Assembly (NCBI GenBank): GCA_023653785.1
Contig: JAMKCH010002883.1
Location: forward strand, 211,501 to 275,500
From: Ophioderma brevispina
Taxonomy: Eukaryota; Echinodermata; Ophiuroidea; Amphilepidida; Ophiodermatidae
Direction of reading: 5' to 3'
DNA: 64,000 bases
Positions 11,205 through 21,153 of this stretch are shown in pieces. Below the pieces are notes generated by a model. The model saw only the letters and a list, made by a program, of their open reading frames with translations, was not told the origin of the DNA and did not search any database. How positions within the stretch are numbered: the stretch's first letter is position 1; every line of letters begins with the position of its first letter. A program made the position numbers and the translations under genes.

Positions 11205-11890
11205 GTCCCTTGTGGGGTTCAGGGGCAGAGACCCAGAAAGCACTTGAGTTAAACATGTTCAAGTGCTTTCGGAGAGGGGTTATGTCCGTATCTTGAAGCA
11301 GATGAACTATGCTGAACTTTACGGGGGTCCAGGGGCGGAGCCCCCAGAAGCTCTTGGGTTTAGCATCCGGAGAGCTCTCGGTTATCTCACAATCATGAAG
11401 CAGATGAACTATACTGCCCCTGACGGGGTCCATGGTTCAGAGCCCGTGGAAGGTCTTGAGTTAAATAGCATGTTTGAGTACCTTCGGAGAGATCTCAGTT
11501 ATCTCCTTATCTTGAAGCAGATGAACTATACTACCCCTGGCGGGTGGTCAAGGTGACGGAGCCCCGGAACCTCTCAATTTTAGTATGTTTGAGTGCCTTC
11601 GGAGAGCTCTCAGTTATATCATTATCTTGAAGCAGATGAACTATGCTGAACGTGGCGGGGTCCAGGGGCGGAGCCCCCAGGAGCTCTTGGATTTTATCAC
11701 GTTTCAACGCATCCGGAGAACTCTCGGTTACCTCACAATCATGAAGCAGATGAACTATACTGTCCCTGGCGGGTCCAGGGTTCGGAGCCCGTGGAAGCTC
11801 TTGAGTTAAATAGCATACATGTTTGAGTGCCTTCGGAGAGATCTCAGTTATCTCATTATTTGAAGCAGATGAACTATACTGCCTGTGACA
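11205..11890 (+). repeat. Tandem repeat, ~115-bp monomer in a ~345-bp trimeric higher-order unit
   Basis: AAGCAGATGAACTAT occurs at 11296, 11398, 11515, 11630, 11744 and 11863 (spacings 102, 117, 115, 114 and 119). The units alternate by type: those at 11398 and 11744 are preceded by CACAATCATG, the other four by TATCTTG or similar. Downstream text matches three units apart: 11296 with 11630 (GGGGCGGAGCCCCCAG), 11398 with 11744 (CGGAGCCCGTGGAAG class). Because 115 is not a multiple of three, open frames through it read repeated LKQMNY on plus and SIVHLLHD on minus only for stretches. No protein function is inferred. Each unit carries an inverted GGGGC..GCCCC-type core. Confidence 0.85.
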
Positions 11891-11944
11891 ATAACAAAAA
11901 TCACAACAACAGTATTTTTTCTTTTTATTTTTCCGAAACATCAT

Positions 11945-12022
11945 TTCAGCGCCCCCTGAGTTGGTGTCCGGGACATGTGCCCCCTCCCCTTTCCCTCCCT
12001 AGCTACGCCACTGCTTCCGATG
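11945..12022 (-). repeat. Dispersed-repeat end with GTGGCGTAGCTAGGG phrase
   Basis: On the minus strand this begins GCAGTGGCGTAGCTAGGGAG and continues G-rich. The GTGGCGTAGC phrase is common at the edges of dispersed repeats in many animal genomes. A weaker version (GCGTAGCTGGGGT) is at about 20431. Confidence 0.4.
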
Positions 12023-12336
12023 TGGGTCTTATAAGAGAGTGCAGTCCAAGGTGACTAAGTAAACAGGACTATCACAGTGCTCCAGGGGCGCTCCAGACCA
12101 GGTCACTCAAAGGTGACGCCTGGCACGGCCGCGCAGACGGAAAGCATACACCTGTGACCCGGATGGACTTGCGCGCTGAGGTTCTCTTCACAATAAGGGC
12201 GAGCCCATCTAAAGGCCACCTTTGAGCCTCCCTTTGACATCTGCAGCCCTGTGCGCGAATTGCTAAGATTGTCTTCCAGACAAAAGACGGCTCGCCCAGA
12301 GAAGGAAGGACTCTCAGGCCGGTCGCCTTATCGCAA
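12023..12336. other. GC-rich stretch, no gene recognised
   Basis: An 89-codon minus-strand frame (12072-12341) covers it, but no motif is recognisable and there is no splice or start evidence. Confidence 0.35.
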
Positions 12337-13440
12337 GCCATAAAGCATAAACGTATTGCTGCACGCGTTGCGACAAAGTAGCAACGGTTGCGACATATCG
12401 GCTATGGGAAGCCATAAAGGCCATACGTATCTGCCGCAACGCGTTGCGAGAAATTAGCAACCGTTGCGACATTTCGGCAACGCGTTTGCGGCATTTTCGG
12501 CAACGCGTGCGACATTTCCGCAACGCGTTTTTCAACATTTCGGCAACGCGTTGCTCGGGTGTGTATGTAGCCAATCAAAAACATGAATTCCTGTGACGTT
12601 TTTCAAAAAATAACCCACACGGTTGCTAGCTACTTTGCAACGCGTGCAACCTTCACCACACTTTGCGAGCTTCAACAACCGTTGCGAGCTTCACAACGCT
12701 TTGCAAGCTTCACAACGCGTTGCGAAGGACCCAAGCCATAAGGGTCATAACGTATTGCCGCAACGCGTCGTGAAGGTTTGCAACGCGATGCGATCTTCGG
12801 CAACGCGTTGCGGTGTCCGGCCTTCAAAATCAGAATTTCTGTGACTTATTCCAAGAGATATAATTCATCACAAGCACAACGCGTTTGGTCGACCATCAAA
12901 ACGCGTTGCACCTTCACAACGCGTTGGCATTACGTTATGACCCTTATTGCCTTCACAACGGCGTTGTGAAGTTTACAACTCTTGCGAAGCTCGCACGCGT
13001 TGTGAAGGCTTGCCACGCGTTGTTAAGGCCATAAGGGTCCTAACGTTTTGCCGCAAGCGCTGTTGATCTATTTTTTTAAATACAGTCACGAAATTCCTGT
13101 TGTGATTAGCGCGGAGCCCGCAACGCGTTGCCGAAATGTCGCAACGCTTTTGCTACTTTCTCACAACGCTTTGCGGCCAGACGTTATGACCCTTACGGCT
13201 TGTGAACATTCGCACCGCGTGGAGGTCGCAACCGCGTGGAAGGCTTGCAACGCGTGTGAGTTTCCACAACGCGTTGCCAGATATTTTGCAGCGGTGGGTG
13301 CACATTTAATTACGTCACAGAAATTCGTCATTTCAACTGGCCGAGCCGCAACGACGTTGCTACTGTCTCGAAACGACGTTGCCGAACTTTCGCGACGCGT
13401 TCGGCAAAAATTTTGAGTTATGGCCTTATGGCTTTGCGAT
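12337..13440. repeat. ACGCGT-palindrome repeat block (~1.1 kb)
   Basis: By eye about 19 ACGCGT hexamers, mostly inside CAACGCGTTG or the perfect 14-bp palindrome CGCAACGCGTTGCG (about 12434). Spacer phrases change by sub-block: GACATTTCGG (12450-12550), GAGCTTCA (12660-12720), later mixed. Two longer phrases recur: GCCATAAGGGTCATAACGT, forward at 12337, 12412, 12734 and 13027 and reversed at about 12925 and 13180; and GAATTCCTGTGACGT, forward near 12583 and 12833 and reversed near 13310. So the block is a degenerate array with both orientations. CpG density is far above the surroundings. No coding capacity. Confidence 0.88.
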
Positions 13441-14183
13441 TCGTCGCCGGCACAGATGCCGAGGAGAGGCATGAGCACGCTACCCCGTGGCATTCCATCC
13501 CTGAGCCCAAATAGACCACAACCAAGCAAATGTGTGTTGAAGTATTGTTAGTAATTTCTTAACAAAAAACTTATGTGGGACGCGTTTTGGTGTTCGTACG
13601 CGTACACCTTGCCTGAAGCTCTCGCAAGCAGGCGTAGCAAGAAGCTTGTTGCTCACGTAGTAAACATCCGTCAGCACATCAAGACTCAGGAAACCATGGT
13701 TGTGTTATGCGCGTTAGGAGGCTGTGGTTGTGGTCGAGTGGATTGTTAATCATAGACCATTTGTACATAAAGCGCCCTTTATATACACACTAGAAAGGTT
13801 AACTAGCTTCATTTTCAGTGTTTACTTTACCTAAACCTAATCCAAAGGTGCATGACAAAGTATAAATATGTATATTATGTAATATGTAAATAACGGATTA
13901 ATTTTGGTGGCCATTTGAAATATGACGCCCTCTAGAAGCAGGTTAAGCTTGCCAAAAGGTGTCAAATATTCCTTGTGTATTTTGGTGCGAGTCACACAGT
14001 GCATGAATTTGGATCAGAAATTAAGATATATTCAAAAAAGTGACTATTGGCCGCCATTTTGAAAAACGAGCCCTAACTCTTAACCCAGGACGGGATTTGT
14101 GACAGAACAACTGATTTTGATAGCTATTGATAAGGTTTCCAAAAAGTGGTTCAAAAATCCCCGTGGGGGTGCAGGGTGTCGGT
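13441..14183. other. Non-coding stretch, nothing recognised
   Basis: Contains one GGCCGCCATTTTGAAAAA phrase at about 14050, shared with other sites in the window. No gene seen. Confidence 0.4.
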
Positions 14184-14366
14184 TATGGGCTCATGACATA
14201 TAAGGAATAGTTTTGAGTGTCTCGAATGTTTGATTAACAAAGTAGGGGGAAACAAGGGCAATCCCCTTTAAATGCAATGGGCGCCGACCTTTGAGACCCC
14301 CAACATTGGTAACTAAGCATTTAAGACCGTCAAAACTATTACCTACTTTAGTCCCATGAGCTCCAT
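14184..14366. repeat. Imperfect fold-back sequence (~180 bp)
   Basis: ATGGGCTCATGACATATAAGG..AATAGTTTTGA at the left is matched in inverted form by TCAAAACTATTACCTACTTTAGTCCCATGAGCTCCAT at the right (broken by indels), giving arms of about 40 bp or more. Possibly a decayed MITE. Confidence 0.55.
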
Positions 14367-15680
14367 CAATAATTTGCACTATTTTTTAAAATCCAAATCA
14401 GAGCAACCTGAAAATTTCTAATTGGCTAATTTATCTCCCCATTTCCGGAGAACTAACTGTTAGTTTCCCAGTAGAAAATCGATTACACAAACTAATGTTG
14501 ACCCCTCACACACGGGATAAAACTCGTTCACGACACTTAGGTGAATTTAAGCTTTTATCAGTAGAACTACCGCATAAAATACGTGGTTAACCTACTTTTC
14601 GCAAAGTACACAGTCGGATGAAAGGAAAATAGTCTATACCCCTAAATCTGCTAAAGTACAAAAAGCAATGCAAGACTAGACACACGCTGATACTGTATAA
14701 AATACCATGATCCTTGGCACATAGCCAAAAGGATGTACATCTTAAATCTAATAGTCGTGAGCATGATCGATATTCCTACGCCGCTTAAAAGTGACATTTG
14801 TCGATAAAACATCGACGTTCAAGTTTAGCCTGGGGACTACATAACTGGTGTGACGTTACAATGTCCGACTACGGGCGGATAACATGTAAAAACATGGTAA
14901 CCCCGCGGCGGAAAATACTCTTTGGAGCGTTTCAAATTGTTTCTATTTTCCCTTCGATTTTGTGATTGAAAAAGCAAGTCAGTAAAATGTTCTCGGAAGT
15001 CATACTGCAAAAGTACTTTTTTGTCATGCCTCTTTGATGTTTCGGGGGGAATATTGTTGCTTTCAACATAATCATTGGCTTGATAATAGGTTTCATCACA
15101 TTAACCCTAGTACATTATACCATTATTAACAGTTGGAATTTGAAGATGTGATTTGTAGAGGAAATCAGATCGCTTTATCAATATTGCTTTAAGAAACTTT
15201 TCAGCCACCTGAAATTCAATCAGAGTGAAATCAAATTTGCTATTACCAAAAGGTGGTCTGCAGTTTGCTCAGGCTGACAATGCGTTTAATAAAGAGAAGA
15301 TTCATCGAAGTCAGCCGACCTATTTAAATAATAATAATGTAGAAATCAATCTTTTCACGTTAACCACAATACCTCGCGTTGAGATCAGGTTGTGCGTCAC
15401 TTCCTCGATTTGTGTTACAAGTAACACAAAAGCCAGATAGAGTGTATGACGTACTTTTTGATATCAGCATACTTTAGTGGATTTTAATGGACGCATTAAG
15501 CCCTGTGAAGAGTTGCACATGTGACCTTGACATGTGCGATCAAAGGTCATCTGGGGTCACTTTAACGGTCACGGTATCGAAATTACTTCTAAGTTAATGG
15601 ATTTCATTAGAATTGAACATAATGAGAATGAGCTTTGGGCTCCCTTAGACAACTTAAACTATGCTCCGGGAGAGCACAAA
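14367..15680. other. AT-rich non-coding stretch
   Basis: No gene recognised. GACCTTGACATGTG at about 15524 and AAAGGTCA at about 15542 resemble the TGACCT phrases clustered near 40.6-40.8 kb. Confidence 0.4.
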
Positions 15681-15870
15681 GGAAGAGAAGCGAGAGAAGG
15701 GCGGGAGATTAGATTCGAAATCCAACGGGGGAACCATCGGATGTCAGGCCCGTGGCACCTCACGGTTCACCGTAGGAAGAGAAGCTAGAGAAGGGTGGGA
15801 AATTAGTTTCGGAATACAACCGCGAACCCTCGAGTGTCAGCGCCCATGGCCGGGGATGGCAGGCCACGAG
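15681..15870 (+). repeat. Direct duplication, 94-bp offset
   Basis: GGAAGAGAAGCGAGAGAAGG at 15681 recurs as GGAAGAGAAGCTAGAGAAGG at 15775. Both are followed by GGGAGATTAG/GGGAAATTAG, a TTCG(A/G)AAT phrase and a GTGTCAG or ATGTCAG phrase. Open frames on plus cross both copies but show no recognised domain. Confidence 0.8.
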
Positions 15871-15913
15871 TGCGTGAATGTGCGTCGCTGGTCCGGCCAT
15901 GATTCTGGGGTTT

Positions 15914-15975
15914 ATGAATTCAACAACCTTGACGGAACAAAGCTGTATAGGTTGTTGATAGGCTGTTGAATTCAT
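15914..15975. repeat. Perfect 12-bp inverted repeat
   Basis: ATGAATTCAACA at 15914-15925 and TGTTGAATTCAT at 15964-15975, with AACCT/AGGTT also paired just inside. It can form a hairpin of about 62 bp. Confidence 0.7.
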
Positions 15976-16371
15976 GGTGTGTCCGAAACCTGTATTTAAA
16001 TTTTCAACAGACGAGCGCATTCGGGCCACGCAAGAGTCCGTCCAAATAAGACTAATACTATGTTGGTAAACAATGCAACGTTTGTGACAACATTTGACAA
16101 TACCTTTGAAACAATGTTAAAGGTAAAGGAACCTATCCAAACAATGTACAATAATGTTGATTATTGGACCTGTGGGTCTAGGTACATTCTATAGTTAATG
16201 CAGTTATAAGTATGCACGTTTATAATGTTTGTGATAACCATCAGTAGAGTCCAATCAATATGCGAGATAAAACAGTCCCATAGACCTATGCATTTGCCAT
16301 CATAACGTTTTATGAAAATAAACACTGTATCACGAATCCGACGGGAAGCTCGAAAGGACACCCTCTTACGT

Positions 16372-17290
16372 CGCCGCCATTACTTGGGGGCATCCCGGCC
16401 ACCAAACACACAGTACACACTCGCCGCATATTGCTTTGCTTAACGAACGAAATAATAAGCCCATACTCATGAGAATAAGAATGTACAACCTACCTTTTTT
16501 TGCAATTGTTAACAAAGTTCAACCTTTTCTTTCCATGGATTTATGGAAGGATGATGTCAGGGACTGGACCTAAACGGGAATTCCCGGGGCAGTGTCCTTA
16601 CTGTTGTTGTAAAAATTGAAGGTTATCCGCCCACTGCGTGACTGGAAAATTAACGCTTATGGTTAGAATACGTTGTTAAAAATTGGTAATAACAGCCGCG
16701 TGAGAAAATAATTTTTCGTAAAATTCAAACATCCATACAAAGTAAATTAAGCAATAGGAAATGTTGATATATTCCTGTACGTGAAAACTTGAATGTGCCC
16801 AAAGACCGATCGTATTTGTTTGAAAAACGTGACATCTTCCGATGCGGGTTGTTTGTGTTTTCGAAAGGACACTTCCGTGCCCATGTGATCGATTTCGGAG
16901 ATCTGAACAAAAATTGTCATCGTTGTTGCATGGAATGTTGCTACGCATGACTTCAGTACACGTGAAAAATGGACGGCGGAGCTATACAATGTGTATTAGA
17001 CTGAAATGGATCCCGATTGCTGTTTCATTTTGGGTATTACGAGCGTGGACTTCGCACGCAGTTCGGTTTCAATTTTTGTAACTTTTTTCGCTCTTTGTGC
17101 AGCAAGCTCAGAACTTTACCCTTTTTTTTCCTGAGCCGCCCATGCTGATCCCCACTGGGTCCCCAGTGACATGTGTGGTTTTTTGCCGTCAGAACTGATC
17201 AAACTTATCCGCTTCTTTGTGGTGGTAACCGTCAACGTCAACGCGTGTATACCCGAGAAAAGCAAAAGATGCCCCCCAGTAATGGCGGCA
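16372..17290. repeat. Inverted pair of a ~21-bp motif about 0.9 kb apart
   Basis: GCCGCCATTACTTGGGGGC at 16372 is matched in reverse complement by GCCCCCCAGTAATGGCGGC at about 17269-17287. The flanks are not obviously similar beyond the motif. No gene is recognised in between; small frames at 16676-17081 lie on both strands. Confidence 0.45.
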
Positions 17291-17614
17291 TGGTGAGTGC
17301 GCGGCCCACGGCGTAGGGGCGCGATAATAGTCGCCGTGGATTCGTTTGTCATGAAATGCTAGTGTCTAACGGTTCTTGTTCAAACAGCCAGCATTGATCA
17401 GTCAATAAGTAAAACATGCTATCTTAGAGGAGACCCTAAGGTTAAGCAATTTCTTACAATTTGAACATTTATATTTGTTAATGGGTAAATGATGAGTTAC
17501 TTAAACAAAATGTAGTATTTCTGGAAGAGATTATATTAATGAGGTTAAATAAAAAATCCAGATCCCAAGATCAAATATTTGGCAAGCCAGCTATAACAAT
17601 TATGGCAGTAATAA

Positions 17615-17790
17615 ATGGAGGTTGGAGGAGGACGGCTGTTAGAGGAGACGGTTGGAGGAGGAGGTTGAAGGAGAAAGAGGAGGAGGGGTTGGAAGAGAGG
17701 TGGAAGTGGGTGGAGAGGAAGGTGGGACGGGGTTGGAGGAGGAGTGGAGGATTGGAAGGAGGAAGAGGAGGAAGTGGGGGTGATTGGAAA
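17615..17790. repeat. Purine-rich (GGA)n-like tract
   Basis: Plus strand is almost all G and A with repeated GGAGGA and GTTGGAGG. Long frames through it are compositional artefacts. Confidence 0.85.
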
Positions 17791-17799
17791 CATTCCAAG

Positions 17800-18810
17800 C
17801 TCTGCCTAATGTACTAATGGTTTTTATATCGGTACAATAGCGATCAAAGATGCTAATAAAATCATATCAAAACCCAAGCAACTCTAAGTGGCCCCGAACT
17901 CTTAATAGAGAGAAATATTGCATGTTGGACAGTGATTATGTCGCCTCGACATCACGCAACAATGACTGCAGGTGGGATACATCTTATTCTTGACCGTATG
18001 ATACATGTTTCAGGAATCAATATTGTACAAGTCAGCTTTGATAACACCATCAGTTGCAGGTCACATCGTAGGCCTGTGCGTGTGATATTGTCTGTGGTTA
18101 TACATTTTGACCCGCTTGTAGTAACGATCTTAATAAAAATTCCTTTCAAAAGGAATTGCACGGCTCAATCGTTATGAATCATGTTTTGTGGCATGTTATA
18201 CGCATGTCAATGAACAAGTCATATAAAAACCTTTACACATAGTAGATTTAAATAAAATCAACAATATTAATTTTTTATATGTTTTTCAGAAATTTACAAA
18301 ATTGCTACCAAAACCATCAAAATGTTGCAGAATTGAACACATTCCGAGAGCGACAAATTCACAATGCGGAGAAAAATCGCTTAATTTCTCCGATCTACAC
18401 AAATTCACAAATTACACTTTTAAAAGCACTATTAGCAAGAAAAACAACTCGATCATGCTGAATTAGGTGATGTTTTAATTAACATTTTAAATACAACTAT
18501 AAATTTAACTTTTTTTTTAAAAATGTTTGAATGGAAATTCTCACAATTCCCATAGGCTAACGTTATGGAACCAAGATTGATGATGATACTACTGATGGCA
18601 AGTCGGGGGGATGAGATTGCGGATCACAAAAGTGCTCCCTTTAAATTTGAAATTTGGTCTCACGTTCGCATGTATTGCTATAATATTACCGATACAGTGC
18701 AAAAACCACCGTTTTGATCGTCTCCAAGGTTTACGCGTTGCCCACAGTGACATTGGTGACTACGGAATTACAATCTACTAGCGGTTGCAGTCCTTCTCGC
18801 AAACCGACTA
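17800..18810. other. AT-rich non-coding stretch
   Basis: No gene or repeat recognised. Confidence 0.4.
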
Positions 18811-18811
18811 C

Positions 18812-19085
18812 CTGATTGAATGGGAGCGGTCACTAAAAAGGTTTTGATCAATCTTCCAGTAACGCAATATTTCAGAGACATTACAATGTTTTCTCCAAGC
18901 CTTCTCCATATTTCGTCTTTTTATATGGCCGCACAGGTGTTAAATCAAGAGATTGTCGCGAGGATTTAGAACCCTTTCTCAACATGAGCTATTGAAGCAG
19001 TGTGAACATTACTGCAAAATGAACCGCTAGCTGATTTGAGGGGGAGCGGTCAATAAACGGGTGTTGATCTTGGTACTTGGTGCTG
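18812..19085. repeat. Direct repeat pair, ~50 bp, 219 bp apart
   Basis: CTGATTGAATGGGAGCGGTCA at 18812 recurs as CTGATTTGAGGGGGAGCGGTCA at about 19031; both continue with a TTGATC phrase. Located next to the 3' end of the RT remnant (minus-strand sense), so it may be part of that element's 3' untranslated region. Confidence 0.55.
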
Positions 19086-19259
19086 TAATCCCTCTCGAAT
19101 CTGCGGTTGCAGATAAAAACTGGATGCCTATACAGATGGCCAGTGGTGCAAAAAAAAAAAAAAAAACAAAAAGGATTATTTTTGCAAGTAAAAATAAAAC
19201 TCCGGGAGGGTGATACGGACTTTGACAACACGGTAGTAAGGGTGACATAACCCGGATTT

Positions 19260-20190
19260 CTCGAAGTGCACAGTTCCTGAAAATCTGGGGTAGATGGTGA
19301 TAAGACTGTGTTTGTTGTTTTAACTGGTTCCAGAACTCTGATGATCTCGGGTTAAAACGAATACTATACAATTTGTTAGGGATGTGGAAACAGAGTACTT
19401 AAGATGATGGTCATGTCTTGTATGAAAAGTAGCTAATTGGAACACTGGAAGTACACTGATGTTTAGAAGCCCATAGTTTGTAGAACAGACACGCCTGCTG
19501 AGTAAGACCCCGTTCGGGTGTGAGTGAAGGGATCCCAACTAATTTAGAGAAACATAGGTGTGACACTAGAAGTGCGACGGTAGTCCCCCACAGCAAAAAC
19601 GGGCACCCTGAAGATTTTAATTGTTCCAATCGAGGATATCTGATAAGGTTGATGGATTCCGGATTTCACAGGCATAGTCCAGTTGAGGCAGGACTACGGT
19701 TTGAAAGGCCTTTGCTTTATCTTTGTGTGTACATGGAGAAAGTGTCCTGCGCAGCAGCCCGAGGGTACGATGGCTTTCTGGGTAACTTTGTTGCAGTGCT
19801 TTGTCCAGCGGAGTGATCTTTAGAAATGTGACACCTAGATACTCGGGGGCTCCAAACTCTGAAAGGTTTTCACCAAGGATGGAGGTATTGGTGCAGACAA
19901 TGGTTTTCTTTGCGAGTGATTGCTAAGATGGCGCTTGCCGATATAAATTGCAATAGCAATTGATCGGGACCATTAAGCAGAATATCAAGGTCATGTTGTA
20001 GTTATGGAATGATCTTCTGGGCTTGTTATCTCCCGATACACAATACTGTCATCAGCAAAAAGTCTAACAGTTGATTGCAGGGAATCTTGGAACTTAAGTA
20101 TAAGAGAAATAAAAACCGCCACTGAGCCCTGAGGTACGCCTGATGATACTTCTACCCATGTTGATAATGAACCATTTATCTGAACGGTTA
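19260..20190 (-). pseudogene. Jockey-like non-LTR retrotransposon, RT C-terminal half (decayed)
   Basis: Minus strand, reading 20190 to 19260. RT signatures appear in order: SSGVPQGS (20123-20146); FADDSIVYR, the catalytic Asp pair, at about 20033-20059; YLGVTF at 19824-19841; LGLLRRTLSP at 19732-19767; LPQLDYAC at about 19672-19695; and the distal blocks KLVGIPSL and EFWNQL. These are the palm and thumb regions of Jockey/CR1-type reverse transcriptases, which copy element RNA into a nicked chromosomal site. The finger motifs and the endonuclease are missing, so it is 5'-truncated at about 20190. Stops and frame changes break it. A ~130-bp sequence beyond its 5' edge (20203-20344) resembles one beyond its 3' edge (18866-18969). 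Confidence 0.88.
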
Positions 20191-20202
20191 TGACACTAGT
20201 AA

Positions 20203-20344
20203 ATCATGCCAAAAACTTCAGCGACCTTACAATTTTCTCCAGCCGTTCCTTTAGGCCTATTTGCCTCTTCGCTGTCACAAATTCAACTTCACTATGCCTC
20301 CAATCTGCCTTAAAAGTGTTAAGTCAGGAGGTATCAAGATTTCC
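20203..20344. repeat. Copy of a ~130-bp repeat also present at 18866-18969
   Basis: CTTCAGCGACCTTACAATTT..TCTCCAGCC here matches TTTCAGAGACATTACAATGT..TCTCCAAGCC at 18870. Later TTAAGTCAGGAGGTATC matches TTAAATCAAGAGATTGTC. The two copies are in the same orientation and enclose the RT remnant. Confidence 0.5.
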
Positions 20345-20965
20345 CAACATAGCTAGAATGAGCAAGGAAGCAATTTACTGCCAACATGGCGCCAGCAAAG
20401 AACTCCCACTCCTAAAGACCCACTCAGGTTGCGTAGCTGGGGTCGGAGAAAAGTGGGCCAATAAGGACTCTATAGGGGAAATGCGGGTGGTGCAAAGTAC
20501 CCATTGGAAGGAAAATTGCGGCAAAATGGGAAACTTGAGGCAAAGCAGCCCGTTGGAAGCTACCCTCTAATCGGGGCCGATTTTGTCATGTCGGGCTGAC
20601 TTTTCCCTGACCGAGTTTTGCCCCTCCGAACCACAATCGGCTACAGATTAACTGGCTAACGTGCCCTTGGCTGCAATGATTCAAACAAATAAATTGTAAT
20701 GAAATAATAATTATAGTCTAATGTAAATATGAGGCCTACTCTTTGCTCAGGGAAAGGGTCATACGCAGGAATTACTTTTTGGAGGGGGGGGGGGCTCGAA
20801 AAGTGGACCTTTTGGATAAGTGAATAAACCCCCCGGGTCTTTTGAGCATTCATCACCCTAAAATGGCTGACTTGTCAAAATTTCTCTCAATTTTGACCTC
20901 TTCATCCACAAATCAAGCAATAAGTGGACCTTTTCGGCCCTTTGTGGGGGATTTCCCCCCTGCGT
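20345..20965. other. Non-coding stretch with dispersed-repeat features
   Basis: GCGTAGCTGGGGTCGG at about 20431 and a G-run at 20782-20794 resemble edges of common dispersed repeats. GTGGACCTTTT occurs twice (20813 and 20925). No gene recognised. Confidence 0.4.
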
Positions 20966-21153
20966 TACTCTCTTAAAAGCAAAGATTGAAAAAATCCATC
21001 ATAAGATTGAGTTGCGAGGAAACGCTAAAATTCGATGAAAATTCAATGGAATTTGGTTTGGAATTTTCGATCTTTAAGAGGCTTTAAGTCGGACTGATTC
21101 TCATCTTAATTTGGACTTTTCCCTAAACCTCAATCTTTCCATTTAAGAGAGTA
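20966..21153. mobile_element. Short TIR element (MITE, 188 bp, TA-flanked)
   Basis: TACTCTCTTAAAAGCAAAGA(TTGA) at the left and its inverse, TCAATCTTTCCATTTAAGAGAGTA, at the right match at 22 of 24 positions. TA at both outer ends would suit a Tc1/mariner-type target duplication. Non-coding. Confidence 0.8.

Noticed and set aside
11026..11944. Minus-strand frames with repeated SIVHLLHD-like peptide as a repeat protein gene
   Set aside because: The period (~115 bp) is not a multiple of three, so the frame is not kept across units; the repeat is best read as non-coding.
17539..17817. Glu/Arg/Trp-rich plus frame and Pro/Ser-rich minus frames
   Set aside because: They come from the purine-rich GGA tract; composition alone explains them.
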